A DNA stretch of 32,270 nucleotides from JAQSWP01 sp040255215 (GTDB lineage Bacteria > Pseudomonadota > Alphaproteobacteria > Reyranellales > JAQSWP01): assembly GCA_040255215.1 (NCBI GenBank), contig JBDZUM010000034.1, forward strand, positions 1-32,270. The letters run 5' to 3'. Positions 22,470 through 30,295 of the stretch are shown piece after piece. A program made the position numbers and the translations under genes. Numbering within the stretch: position 1 is the stretch's first letter; every line of letters starts with the position of its first letter. The notes under the pieces were generated by a model. That model ran no database searches. It was not told where the DNA came from and saw only the letters and a program-made list of their open reading frames with translations.

Positions 22470-23351
22470 TCAGCCGCGATCCCAGTCGATGGCGAAGTTG
22501 CCCGCCCGGTCCTTGATATAGCCCGCATTGGCGCCAGGGAAATGCGCCGGGCACAGCAGCGCCCCGGTTTCGGTCGCTTTCTCCAGGACCTTGCGCCGGC
22601 TGGCCGCAGACATGTCGCCGTCCCAGCAGAACTGGCTCGACCAGTCCGGATGATAGACCTGGATCGGGTGATGCATGATGTCGCCGCTGAACATGGCGCG
22701 CCTGCCGCCATCGGCAACGTTGATGACCACCGATCCCGGCGTGTGGCCCGGCGCATGGTCCAGCGTGATCAGGCGGTCGGGCTGGTGGTCGTAGTCGATC
22801 ATGACAGCGCGGCCGGCCTCGATCACCGGCAGCACGCTGTCGTCGAAAGCGCCGCCCTGTACCACGCCCGGCCCGGCGGTTTCGCGCTCGGCCTGCCAAT
22901 GGGCGTATTCCTGCTTCGCGAAGAGGTAGCGGGCCTTGGGAAAAGTCGGCACCCACCGGCCATCGACGAGCCTGGTGTTCCAGCCGACGTGATCGACGTG
23001 CAGATGCGTGCACATGACATAGTCGACGTCTTCGGGCGCCACGCCGATGCCGCGCAGGCGATCGAGGAACGGCGTATCGAGATTGTTCCATAGCGGCTGG
23101 CTGCGCTGCTTGTGATTGCCGAGGCAGGTATCGACCAGAATGGTGTGCTGCGGCGTGCGGATCACCCAGCTATGCACCGAGCCAATCAGCCGGTGGGTTT
23201 CGGGATCGACATGCTCGGGATAGAGCCAGTGCCGCTGCGCGTCGAAGGCCCCCTGGTCGAACTTGGGAAACATCACATGTGGCTTGAAGCCGGGGCCACA
23301 CAGTTCCTCGACCTTCTGGATGGTGGCATTGCCGATCTTCCGCACAGTCAT
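22470..23351 (-). CDS. MBL-fold metallo-hydrolase
   Basis: Binuclear zinc hydrolase of 293 residues with the motif His116-x-His118-x-Asp120-His121 ('THLHVDHVGWNT'), His203 ('HAPGHTPGS'), Asp224 ('FSGDIMHHP') and His270 ('CPAHFPG'). The arrangement resembles the N-acyl-homoserine lactonase/methyl-parathion-hydrolase branch, but substrate residues are not diagnostic. No signal peptide. The ATG is preceded by GGAGGA. It is convergent with the M23-like gene (12-bp gap) and divergent from the amidohydrolase operon. A lactonase or esterase role is a guess. Confidence 0.88.
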   Translation of the reverse strand: MTVRKIGNATIQKVEELCGPGFKPHVMFPKFDQGAFDAQRHWLYPEHVDPETHRLIGSVHSWVIRTPQHTILVDTCLGNHKQRSQPLWNNLDTPFLDRLRGIGVAPEDVDYVMCTHLHVDHVGWNTRLVDGRWVPTFPKARYLFAKQEYAHWQAERETAGPGVVQGGAFDDSVLPVIEAGRAVMIDYDHQPDRLITLDHAPGHTPGSVVINVADGGRRAMFSGDIMHHPIQVYHPDWSSQFCWDGDMSAASRRKVLEKATETGALLCPAHFPGANAGYIKDRAGNFAIDWDRG

Positions 23352-23398
23352 CAGGCGTTCCTCCGCGCTCTTCGTTCGCTTTCTGCGTCCATCCTAGC

Positions 23399-23467
23399 AT
23401 CCGTGCAACTGCGGCGCACACCGGCGGCGTCGGGGAGCAAGTAACGATCAACTATCCGTGCAGCTGC
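23399..23467. repeat. Pair of 14-bp direct repeats in a divergent promoter region
   Basis: ATCCGTGCAACTGC (23399–23412) and ATCCGTGCAGCTGC (23454–23467) differ at one base and start 55 bp apart, about five helical turns. They sit between the divergent MBL and amidohydrolase genes and could be two binding sites for one regulator. No clear -35/-10 pair is seen in this 168-bp gap. Confidence 0.4.
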
Positions 23468-23519
23468 CCGACGCAGGCGTAAATCTGCTACCATCGTCTT
23501 TCATCTGGGAGGATGCCGC

Positions 23520-24356
23520 ATGCGTTTGCCCGTTGCCGTTGCCCTCTGCTTGGCCGGTCTTGGACTGGCCGCGCCCCATGGGGCGCGCGCCGACGATCTG
23601 CCGCTGATCGACGCCCATGTCCATTACAGCCACGACGCCTGGGACATGCTGCCGCCCAAGGAAGCGATCGCCGTCCTGCGCCGCGCCGGATTGAAGAAGG
23701 TGCTGGTGTCCAGCTCGTCCGACGACGGCACGCTGAAGCTGTTCGCCGAAGCGCCCGACATCATCGTGCCGGAGCTCCGGCCTTATCGTAGCCGCGGCGA
23801 GCTCGGCACCTGGTTCAAGGACGAGACGGTCGTCACCCATCTGCAGGAACGCATCGCGCGATTCAACTACGTCGGCATCGGCGAGTTCCACATCTACGGC
23901 GCCGATGCCGATTCGCCGGTGATGCGCCGCGTCGTCGAACTCGCCCGCGACAACGGATTGCTGCTGCACGCCCATTCGGATGCGGATGCGGTCGAGCGTC
24001 TGTTCGCGCAAAATCCCAAGGCGCACATATTGTGGGCGCATTCCGGGTTCGCCGCGCCCGACAAGGTGCGCGAGATGCTGCACAAGTATCCGACCCTGTG
24101 GTGCGATCTCGCCTTCCGCAGCGAGCATGGCAGCGGCGGCAAGGTCGACGCCGCCTGGCGCGAAGCCTTCGTCGAGTTTCCCGACCGCTTCATGGTCGGC
24201 ACCGACACGTTCACGCCCGAGCGCTGGTTCTATATCGAAGAGCACGCCAAATGGTCGCGCGCCTGGCTGGCCGACCTGCCGCGCGACCTGGCCGAACGCA
24301 TCGCCTTCAGGAACGCCGAAGCTTTATTCGCCGGACGCAAGATCGGGCCGAAATGA
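23520..24356 (+). CDS. Exported TIM-barrel amidohydrolase
   Basis: Metal-dependent hydrolase of the amidohydrolase superfamily, 278 residues. A Sec signal (1–24, cleavage after 'GARA') puts it in the periplasm, which is unusual for this superfamily. Probable metal and active-site residues are His33 and His35 ('IDAHVHYS'), Glu122 ('GIGEFHIYG'), His150/His152 ('LLLHAHSDAD'), His174 ('LWAHSGF') and Asp229 ('VGTDTFTPERW'). A strong Shine-Dalgarno (GGGAGGA) precedes the ATG. The stop overlaps the next start by 4 bp (ATGA), the first link in a three-gene chain with a YtkA-like protein and a di-heme peroxidase. The substrate is unknown; decarboxylase or lactonase activity is possible. Confidence 0.85.
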   Translation: MRLPVAVALCLAGLGLAAPHGARADDLPLIDAHVHYSHDAWDMLPPKEAIAVLRRAGLKKVLVSSSSDDGTLKLFAEAPDIIVPELRPYRSRGELGTWFKDETVVTHLQERIARFNYVGIGEFHIYGADADSPVMRRVVELARDNGLLLHAHSDADAVERLFAQNPKAHILWAHSGFAAPDKVREMLHKYPTLWCDLAFRSEHGSGGKVDAAWREAFVEFPDRFMVGTDTFTPERWFYIEEHAKWSRAWLADLPRDLAERIAFRNAEALFAGRKIGPK

Positions 24357-24760
24357 TCGTACGTACGAGCCTGGCGACGATCGGCGCGCTGCTGGTCGGC
24401 GTTGCGCAGGCTTGCGAAGTGCCGGTGCTGGCAAACGCGCACAGCCTGGCCGACGGCAATACCTCCAGCATGGCTTGGCGCTTCGTACCGCCGCAGCCGA
24501 AGATCGGCGAGTTCTTCGCCGTCGAATTCGGCGGCTGCGCCATGGGCATTCCGTTCGACGCCGCAACCTTGCGCATCGACGCCATCATGCCGGCGCACCG
24601 GCACGGCATGAACTTCAGGCCCAAACTAGTCGACATAGGCCCCGGGCTCTATCGCGCCGAGGGCATGATGTTCCATATGCCCGGCCTCTGGCAGCTCAGC
24701 TTCGAGCAGCGCACGGCCGCCGGCGTCATGCGATTGACCACCGACATCGTCGTCGAATGA
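24353..24760 (+). CDS. YtkA-like exported protein with His/Met-rich motifs
   Basis: A 135-residue protein with a signal peptide ending near 'GVAQA' before Cys21. The sequence before this Cys is not a canonical lipobox, so ordinary Sec cleavage is more likely. The rest is a single Ig-like beta domain resembling YtkA/FixH-type proteins. Two motifs could form a copper site: 'MPAHRHGMN' (Met79, His82, His84, Met86) and 'MMFHMPG' (Met105, Met106, His108, Met109). Cys21 and Cys62 might form a disulfide. The gene overlaps the amidohydrolase before it and the peroxidase after it by 4 bp each, so equal production is expected. A role in metal delivery to, or electron transfer with, the neighbours is inferred. 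Confidence 0.78.
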   Translation: MIVRTSLATIGALLVGVAQACEVPVLANAHSLADGNTSSMAWRFVPPQPKIGEFFAVEFGGCAMGIPFDAATLRIDAIMPAHRHGMNFRPKLVDIGPGLYRAEGMMFHMPGLWQLSFEQRTAAGVMRLTTDIVVE

Positions 24761-25926
24761 TGCCGGGTCGGCTTTTCGGATGCGCGCTGGCAGCGCTGAT
24801 CGCGACAAGCGCCGGCGCGCAGGAGAATTTCTCTACTGCCGAAATCCGCCGCATCCTGAGCCATGGGCCGTGGCCGCCGCCGGCCGTCAAGGACACCGGC
24901 AATCGCGTATCGGGCAATTCCGACGCCATCGCGCTGGGCGAAGCGCTGTTCTTCGATCCCGGCCTGTCGCGCGACGGCAGCGTCTCCTGCGCCATATGCC
25001 ACGTTCCCGAGCGCGGCTGGAGCGACGGGCGGGCCACGGCGATCGGCCTTGCGTCGGTGGATCGCAACACGCCGGGGCTGCTGAACGCCGGTCTCAATCG
25101 CTGGTTCGGCTGGGACGGGGCCAGCGACAGTCTGTGGCACAGCGCCGTCAGGCCGCTGCTCGACGCGCGCGAGATGGGCGTTTCGCCGGCACATGTCGCG
25201 CGCCATCTCGCCGACGACGCAGCGCTGGCGTGCCGCTACCGCAAGACGTTCGGCGATCCGATCGACGATGACACGACGATGGTGAATGCGGCCAAGGCGA
25301 TTGCGGCGTTCCAGGAAACGCTGGCGAGCTCGCGCACGCCGTTCGACGATTTCCGTGACGCACTGGCCGCGGGACGCGACGATCCGGCCTATCCGCAGCC
25401 TGCCCGGCGCGGCCTGAAATTTTTCATCGGCAAGGGCGACTGCCAGCTCTGCCATTTCGGACCCGCTTTCACCAACGGCGAATTCCACGATACCGGCATT
25501 CCCTTCTTCATCGCGCCCGGCCGCGTCGATCCCGGTCGACATCTCGGCATCCGCACCCTGCGCCAGTCGCCCTACTCCCTGCTCGGCCGCTACAACGACG
25601 ACGCCAGCGGCGCCAACGCCATGGCGACGCGCCATGTCGAGCTGCAGCATCGCAACTGGGGCGAGTTCAAGGTGCCGACGCTGAGGAACCTGACGGCGAC
25701 CGCGCCTTACATGCACAATGGCTCGCTGGCGACGCTCGAAGACGTTGTGCGTCATTATTCGGAGGTCAGCGAGGACAGGCTGCACGCCGATGGCGAAGCG
25801 CTGATCCGCCCGCTGCGTCTGTCGGACGGAGAAATTTCCGATCTCGTCGCCTTTCTGCGCACGCTCAGCGCTCCGGAGGACAACAAGCCCTATCGGCCGC
25901 GCTTCGCTTCCCGCGCCTGCGAATAA
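24757..25926 (+). CDS. Di-heme cytochrome c peroxidase/MauG-family protein
   Basis: Periplasmic di-heme protein of 389 residues. After a signal peptide (1–21, 'ATSAGAQ') come two heme c attachment sites, Cys78-x-x-Cys81-His82 ('SCAICHVPERGW') and Cys229-x-x-Cys232-His233 ('DCQLCHFGPAF'). The family segments 'GEALFFDPGLSRDGSVSC', 'WDGASDSLW' and 'KVPTLRNLTATAPYMHNGS' are present. Length is normal for the family. Members either reduce peroxide or, like MauG, oxidise a protein substrate. The conserved residues seen do not decide between these. The ATG at 24757 overlaps the YtkA-like stop; a second ATG follows directly. Its coupling to an exported hydrolase is the unusual feature. Confidence 0.9.
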   Translation: MMPGRLFGCALAALIATSAGAQENFSTAEIRRILSHGPWPPPAVKDTGNRVSGNSDAIALGEALFFDPGLSRDGSVSCAICHVPERGWSDGRATAIGLASVDRNTPGLLNAGLNRWFGWDGASDSLWHSAVRPLLDAREMGVSPAHVARHLADDAALACRYRKTFGDPIDDDTTMVNAAKAIAAFQETLASSRTPFDDFRDALAAGRDDPAYPQPARRGLKFFIGKGDCQLCHFGPAFTNGEFHDTGIPFFIAPGRVDPGRHLGIRTLRQSPYSLLGRYNDDASGANAMATRHVELQHRNWGEFKVPTLRNLTATAPYMHNGSLATLEDVVRHYSEVSEDRLHADGEALIRPLRLSDGEISDLVAFLRTLSAPEDNKPYRPRFASRACE

Positions 25927-25968
25927 CGCGCGATTGGCGCCTCGCATCGGGTGCGGCGGCGTGATGTA

Positions 25969-26661
25969 ATGGCGCATGTCCTGTTTGCAATTCCCCTCGT
26001 CATGAGCCGGGGCGCTCTGGCGGATCGGCTCGGCCTGAACGCCGAGGAACGCCGCGTCCTCGCCCGGCTGACCACGCCAGCGAAGATTCAGGACTTCGTC
26101 AGCGCCCTGCCGGCCAATTTCGAGCGCCAGGGCGGCACTTGCCTGTCGGTGCGCGAGACCCTGCGCCAGCGCCGCGCCCATTGCATCGAGAGCGCCTTCG
26201 TGGCGGCGGTGGCGCTCTGGCTGAACGGCGAGAAACCGCTACTGATGGATCTGCAGGCCTCGGCAGACGACGACGATCATGTCGTGGCGCTATTCCGACG
26301 CGACGGTTGCTGGGGCGCGATCTCCAAAAGCAACCATGTCTGGCTGCGCTGGCGCGATCCGGTGTATCGCTCGCTGCGCGAACTGGCGATGTCGTATTTA
26401 CACGAATACACCCGCTACGACCGCAAGACCCTGCGCGCCTACTCCCTGGCCGTCGATCTGCGCCGGTTCGATCCCGCTCTGTGGGTGACCAACGACGACA
26501 ATTGCTGGGAAGTCGCCGGCATGCTCGACGGTGTCCGGCACTATCGGCTGCTGTCGGCGGTGCAGGCTCGCCAGCTGCGTCGCCGCGACCGGCTGGAAAT
26601 GCGCGCCAACGAGCTGCGCCAGTATCGGGCACCGGACAAAGAGAGCGCGGAGCGATATTAG
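25969..26661 (+). CDS. Transglutaminase-like protein of unknown function
   Basis: A 230-residue protein with no assigned role. The middle holds Cys72 in 'RRAHCIESAFVAAVALW', His104 in 'DDDDHVVALFR' and, 18 residues later, Asn122 in 'WGAISKSNH'. This order and spacing fit a transglutaminase/papain-like site with Asn or a nearby residue as third member. 'RDPVYRSLRELAMSYLHEYT' follows, a strongly patterned segment I recall from a widespread uncharacterised proteobacterial family. The start is uncertain: the ATG at 25969 has only a weak Shine-Dalgarno, and Met at 26002 is an alternative. It lies 42 bp after the peroxidase gene in the same direction and may share its mRNA. Its stop overlaps the convergent hydrolase stop in the sequence TTAG. 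Confidence 0.75.
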   Translation: MAHVLFAIPLVMSRGALADRLGLNAEERRVLARLTTPAKIQDFVSALPANFERQGGTCLSVRETLRQRRAHCIESAFVAAVALWLNGEKPLLMDLQASADDDDHVVALFRRDGCWGAISKSNHVWLRWRDPVYRSLRELAMSYLHEYTRYDRKTLRAYSLAVDLRRFDPALWVTNDDNCWEVAGMLDGVRHYRLLSAVQARQLRRRDRLEMRANELRQYRAPDKESAERY

Positions 26662-27545
26662 TCGGCGATGAACGCCACGGTCTCGGCGAGAAAATCGTCG
26701 AGCCGGTCGTGATGGACCCAGTGGCCGGCGCCTTCGAAGGAAACCACCTTGGCGTCGGAGAAGTTCCTGGCCCGCCCGTCCTGCAGCGGGTTCGACGCCC
26801 AACTCTCCTTGCCGTAGACCAGCAGGGTCGGGCACGTGATCTGCGTCCACAGCCATTCGATCTCGGGATTGGTCATGTCGTAGGGCGGCCAGGCGCGGAC
26901 GTAGTTGTCGAACTTCCAGGAATAGGTGCCGTCCTCGTTCTGGCTGACGCCGTGCTGCGTCAGATGCCGCGCCTGCTCCGGCGAGAGATGCTTGTTCTCC
27001 TCCTGCATGCGCTTGAACGCATCCTCGATCGAGGCATAGCGGCGCGACTGGCGGCCCGCCAGGCCACGCTGCTCGTCGATCCATTCGCGCATGCGGTCGC
27101 CGATGGTCTTGCGCTCGCGTTCGGCCAGCATCTTCGGCGACGGCCCCAGCCCCTCGATCGCCACCAGCCGGCGGACGTTTTCCGGATAGATGCCGGCATA
27201 GCGCAGCGCGATGTTGCCGCCCAGCGAGTGGGCGACGATGGTTACCGGCGCCAGGTTCTGCTGATGGATCAGCTGCGCCAGGTCGTAGATATAGCCCGAC
27301 ATCGAATAGTTGCCGTCCGGCGACCACTGGCTGTCGCCATGGCCGCGCAGGTCGGGCGCGATGATGTGCCAGTCCTTGCGCAGGCGGGCGGCGATCCAGT
27401 CCCAGTTGCGGCAATGGTCGCGGCCGCCATGCACCAGCAGCAGCGGCGGCGCCTCGCGATTGCCCCAGTCGACGTAATGCAGGCGCAGGCGCTGCGAGAA
27501 ATAGGTCCGCGACGTCGGGCCGATCGAGGGATCGAGCTGGGGCAT
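26658..27545 (-). CDS. Alpha/beta-fold hydrolase
   Basis: A 295-residue esterase/epoxide-hydrolase-like protein. It shows the oxyanion region 'LLLVHGGRDHCRNWD', the 'APDLRGHGDS' turn, the nucleophile elbow 'VAHSLGGNIAL' with Ser107, and His275 in 'EGAGHWVHHDRLDDF'. The serine nucleophile argues for an esterase, lipase or C–C hydrolase and against haloalkane dehalogenase. The lid region (about 125–215) is long, helical and charged. The ATG at 27545 with GGAAC just upstream is preferred over a GTG at 27572. It lies 88 bp after the GNAT gene in the same direction. Substrate unknown. Confidence 0.88.
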   Translation of the reverse strand: MPQLDPSIGPTSRTYFSQRLRLHYVDWGNREAPPLLLVHGGRDHCRNWDWIAARLRKDWHIIAPDLRGHGDSQWSPDGNYSMSGYIYDLAQLIHQQNLAPVTIVAHSLGGNIALRYAGIYPENVRRLVAIEGLGPSPKMLAERERKTIGDRMREWIDEQRGLAGRQSRRYASIEDAFKRMQEENKHLSPEQARHLTQHGVSQNEDGTYSWKFDNYVRAWPPYDMTNPEIEWLWTQITCPTLLVYGKESWASNPLQDGRARNFSDAKVVSFEGAGHWVHHDRLDDFLAETVAFIAD

Positions 27546-27633
27546 TGCTGTTCCGTTGTCTGTCTTGATCACATGCGAAGGCGCATTTCAGCCCGAAGCG
27601 CCGCCCGTTGCAATGCCGGGCGCGCGGCCCGCC

Positions 27634-28482
27634 TCAGCCGAGTTCGAAGGTGGTGATGCCGAAGATGCGCGGCAGCGGCAGATCCGGCGCGGACCCGCGA
27701 TACATGCGCGCCGTCTCGAAGCTCGGCGTCAGGCCATACCGTTCGCCCAGGCGCCAGGCCGCCTTGTTGGGATCGGGGATGTCGAGAAAGACAGTCTGGC
27801 CATTGGCCGTCGAGGCGAGAGCACGAAATATCAGGTCGGCGTCGGATTCGTTGTCGGCGAACAGCGGACCGATCTTCCAACCGTTCCGGCACTGGCGCAC
27901 GACGCCGTAGCCGGCTACGGCGCCATCGCGCACCAGCGCCACGCCGGAACGCATTTCCGGCCGCAACCAGCAGCGAAGGAACGCCTCGCGCGCAGTGCCG
28001 AAATGCATCCGGTCGAAGGACGACAGAGGCTCGAACGGCAGGCCGCTCAGATCGACCAGTTCCGGTGCGCTGGGCGCTTCGACGGACGGACGGCCACCGA
28101 GGCGGACATTGCGGTGCGCCAGCACGTAGCCGGAGCGCGCATAGTTGTGCTGCTGAGCGACGACGCCATCCAGACCGACGGTGCGCCCTTCGAGACGCTC
28201 GCTCGCCTGCCGCCACAGTTCCAGCCCGTAGCCCTGACCGCGCTTTTCGGGCACGCAGATGTAAAAGCCAAGGAACCCAAAATCGGCGCCGTAGCGGACT
28301 ACCGAGATCGAGGCGATCGGTTGCCCGTCGAGTTCGCCGACCACGAATCCCTCGGGATCCTGGGCGCGAAAGCAGGTGGCGTCGGCGAGACCGGGATTCC
28401 ATCCTTCCGCTGCCGCCCACTCGACCGCGAGATCGAGGTCCGCCTGCGTCATGGTCCGGACGCGATAATTGCTGCCTGCCAT
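27634..28482 (-). CDS. Two-domain GNAT N-acetyltransferase
   Basis: A 282-residue acetyltransferase. The N-terminal GNAT domain (about 5–140) has the acetyl-CoA loop 'YICVPEKRGQGYGLELW' (Arg81-Gly-Gln-Gly-Tyr-Gly86) and begins 'YRVRTMTQADLDLAVEWAAA'. A second, divergent GNAT-like half (about 150–282) with 'LVRDGAVAGYGVVRQC' and 'KIGPLFADNESDADLIFRAL' matches the YitH-type C-terminal acetyltransferase domain. The ATG at 28480–28482 is preceded by AGGCGGGAA. A longer reading to 28557 lacks support. Substrate unknown; small amines or amino acids are usual for the family. Confidence 0.86.
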   Translation of the reverse strand: MAGSNYRVRTMTQADLDLAVEWAAAEGWNPGLADATCFRAQDPEGFVVGELDGQPIASISVVRYGADFGFLGFYICVPEKRGQGYGLELWRQASERLEGRTVGLDGVVAQQHNYARSGYVLAHRNVRLGGRPSVEAPSAPELVDLSGLPFEPLSSFDRMHFGTAREAFLRCWLRPEMRSGVALVRDGAVAGYGVVRQCRNGWKIGPLFADNESDADLIFRALASTANGQTVFLDIPDPNKAAWRLGERYGLTPSFETARMYRGSAPDLPLPRIFGITTFELG

Positions 28483-28627
28483 TTCCCGCCTGATGGTTTT
28501 GCCCGTGGCGCCGGCCGATCGGACCGCGAAGCGGCGATGATGCAGCACCCGGCGCAATGCGGCAATCGCGCGGAAACGACCGCGCCCGCTTCGCCGACTA
28601 TTCCGGAAATTGTATCACCGGGGCGTA

Positions 28628-28656
28628 TTGGCAACTTGCAGAACGCCCGCTATCCT
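28628..28656 (+). promoter_or_regulatory. Candidate promoter of the Liv-type transporter operon
   Basis: TTGGCA (28628–28633), 17 bp, TATCCT (28651–28656): a reasonable sigma-70-type promoter about 120 bp upstream of the first ATPase gene. It lies in the 292-bp gap 28483–28774, which otherwise holds no gene I can support. Confidence 0.4.
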
Positions 28657-28774
28657 GCCGTCCAAATTCTAATGATCGTGCTGGCGGTTCGCCAAAGCTC
28701 GGCGAGTGGAGGACTTCGTCTGTTGCGCTCCTGGAACCCAGGACGGCGGTAAGGCGGATCGGGAAGTAGCTTGA

Positions 28775-29530
28775 ATGACCACTGAATATGTCCTGGAGAC
28801 GCAGGGGCTGACGCGGGAGTTCGCGGGCTTTTATGCCGTCAAGGACGTCAATCTCAAAGTGCGCGCCAACACGATCCACGCCATGATCGGCCCCAACGGC
28901 GCGGGCAAGACGACCGTATTCAATCTGCTGACCAAATTCCTGACGCCGTCGGCAGGCCGCATCTTCTACAAGGGCGAGGAGATCACCCGCGCCAAGCCCG
29001 CCGACATCGCCCGCCACGGGCTGGTGCGCTCGTTCCAGATCTCGGCCGTTTTTCCGCATCTTACCCTGGTCGAGAACGTGCGCGTCGCCCTGCAGCAGAA
29101 GGAAGGCAAGCCCTTCCAGTTCTGGCGCTCGGAACGGCATCTGGACGTTCTCAACCCCCGCGCCATGGAACTGCTGGACCAGGTCGGCCTGCACGACATG
29201 GCGCATCTGACCGCCGGCGAACTGCCTTACGGGCGCAAGCGCGCGCTCGAAATCGCCACCACCATCGCGCTCGAGCCGGAGATGCTGCTGCTGGACGAAC
29301 CGATGGCCGGCCTCGGCCACGAGGATATTGGCCGCATCTCCGATCTGATCCGCCGCGTCGCCCAGGGCCGCACCGTGCTGATGGTCGAGCACAACATGAG
29401 CGTCGTTTCGGACCTGTCTGACACCATCACCGTGCTGCAGCGAGGCGAAATTCTGGCCGAAGGGCCCTACGAAACGGTGTCGCGCGATCCGCGCGTGATC
29501 GAAGCCTATGTCGGCACGGGGCATGCGTGA
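28775..29530 (+). CDS. livG: Branched-chain-amino-acid-type ABC transporter ATPase (LivG)
   Basis: One of two ATPases that power a HAAT-family importer at the cytoplasmic face. 251 residues: Walker A 'GPNGAGKTT' (39–47), Q-loop Gln88 ('VRSFQISAVFP'), Walker B 'MLLLDEPMAGL' (Asp174/Glu175) and switch His206 ('VMVEHN'-like 'LMVEHNMSV'). The signature motif reads 'AGELPYGRKRALEIA' instead of LSGG, a degeneration normal in LivG ('LSYG' type). GGGAAG lies 7 bp before the ATG. Its stop overlaps the next start by 1 bp (TGATG). Confidence 0.93.
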   Translation: MTTEYVLETQGLTREFAGFYAVKDVNLKVRANTIHAMIGPNGAGKTTVFNLLTKFLTPSAGRIFYKGEEITRAKPADIARHGLVRSFQISAVFPHLTLVENVRVALQQKEGKPFQFWRSERHLDVLNPRAMELLDQVGLHDMAHLTAGELPYGRKRALEIATTIALEPEMLLLDEPMAGLGHEDIGRISDLIRRVAQGRTVLMVEHNMSVVSDLSDTITVLQRGEILAEGPYETVSRDPRVIEAYVGTGHA

Positions 29531-30231
29531 TGGGTGAGTTCTTCAAGGTCTCCGGTCTGCAGGCCTGGTACGGCGAATCGCACGTGCTGCACGGGGTCGA
29601 TTTCGAGGTCAATCAGGGCGAGGTCGTCACCCTGCTGGGCCGCAACGGCGCCGGCAAGACCACCACCCTGCGCTCGATCATGGGCATCGTCGGCAAGCGC
29701 CAGGGCGCCGTTGCCTTCTGCGGCACCGAAACCACCGCCCTGCCCGCCAATGCCATTGCCCGGCTCGGCATTGCCTATTGTCCGGAGGAACGCGGCATCT
29801 TCGCCTCGCTCAGCGTCGAGGAGAATCTGATGCTGCCGCCTGTGGTGAAAGCGGGCGGCATGACGGTCGAGGAGATCTACACTCTGTTCCCCAATCTCGC
29901 GGAACGGCGCCGCAGCCAGGGCACCAAGCTTTCCGGCGGCGAGCAGCAGATGCTGGCGATCGGCCGCATCCTGCGCACCGGCGCCACCATGCTGCTGCTC
30001 GACGAGCCGACCGAGGGCCTGGCGCCGGTCATCGTGCAGGCGATCGGCAATGTCGTGCGCGAGTTGAAGAAGCGCGGCTTCACCGTGCTGCTGGTGGAAC
30101 AGAACTTCCGCTTCGCCGCCGCCGTCGCCGACCGTCATTACGTGATGGAGGACGGCAAGGTCGTCGACAGCTTCCGTGCCGACGAAATCGAAGCCAATAC
30201 CGACAAGCTGCATGCCTATCTCGGCGTCTGA
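29530..30231 (+). CDS. livF: Branched-chain-amino-acid-type ABC transporter ATPase (LivF)
   Basis: Second ATPase of the importer, 233 residues: Walker A 'GRNGAGKTT' (37–45), canonical signature 'LSGGEQQM' (134–141), Walker B 'MLLLDEPTEGLAP' (Asp158/Glu159) and 'VLLVEQNFRFA', with Gln in the switch position as usual for LivF. The ATG at 29530 shares its A with the livG stop; a GTG one codon earlier is also possible. It pairs with LivG, one carrying a degenerate signature and one a full one. A stem-loop separates it from the binding-protein gene. Confidence 0.93.
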   Translation: MGEFFKVSGLQAWYGESHVLHGVDFEVNQGEVVTLLGRNGAGKTTTLRSIMGIVGKRQGAVAFCGTETTALPANAIARLGIAYCPEERGIFASLSVEENLMLPPVVKAGGMTVEEIYTLFPNLAERRRSQGTKLSGGEQQMLAIGRILRTGATMLLLDEPTEGLAPVIVQAIGNVVRELKKRGFTVLLVEQNFRFAAAVADRHYVMEDGKVVDSFRADEIEANTDKLHAYLGV

Positions 30232-30234
30232 TCA

Positions 30235-30253
30235 CCGGAACAGCCGATTCCGG
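30235..30253 (+). other. Stem-loop between livF and the binding-protein gene
   Basis: CCGGAA-N7-TTCCGG, a 6-bp perfect stem, begins 4 bp after the livF stop and is followed by an A/T-rich stretch rather than a U-run. It may mark an mRNA processing or stabilising point that lets the binding protein be made in excess. Confidence 0.35.
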
Positions 30254-30295
30254 AGCAATAATCCATTCAACGTTCTCTTTAGTGGAGGGAAGTAC

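Noticed and set aside
24405..24415. Lipobox at Cys21 of the YtkA-like protein
   Set aside because: The residues before the Cys (V-A-Q-A-C) do not fit the usual lipobox, so ordinary signal peptidase I cleavage is more likely.
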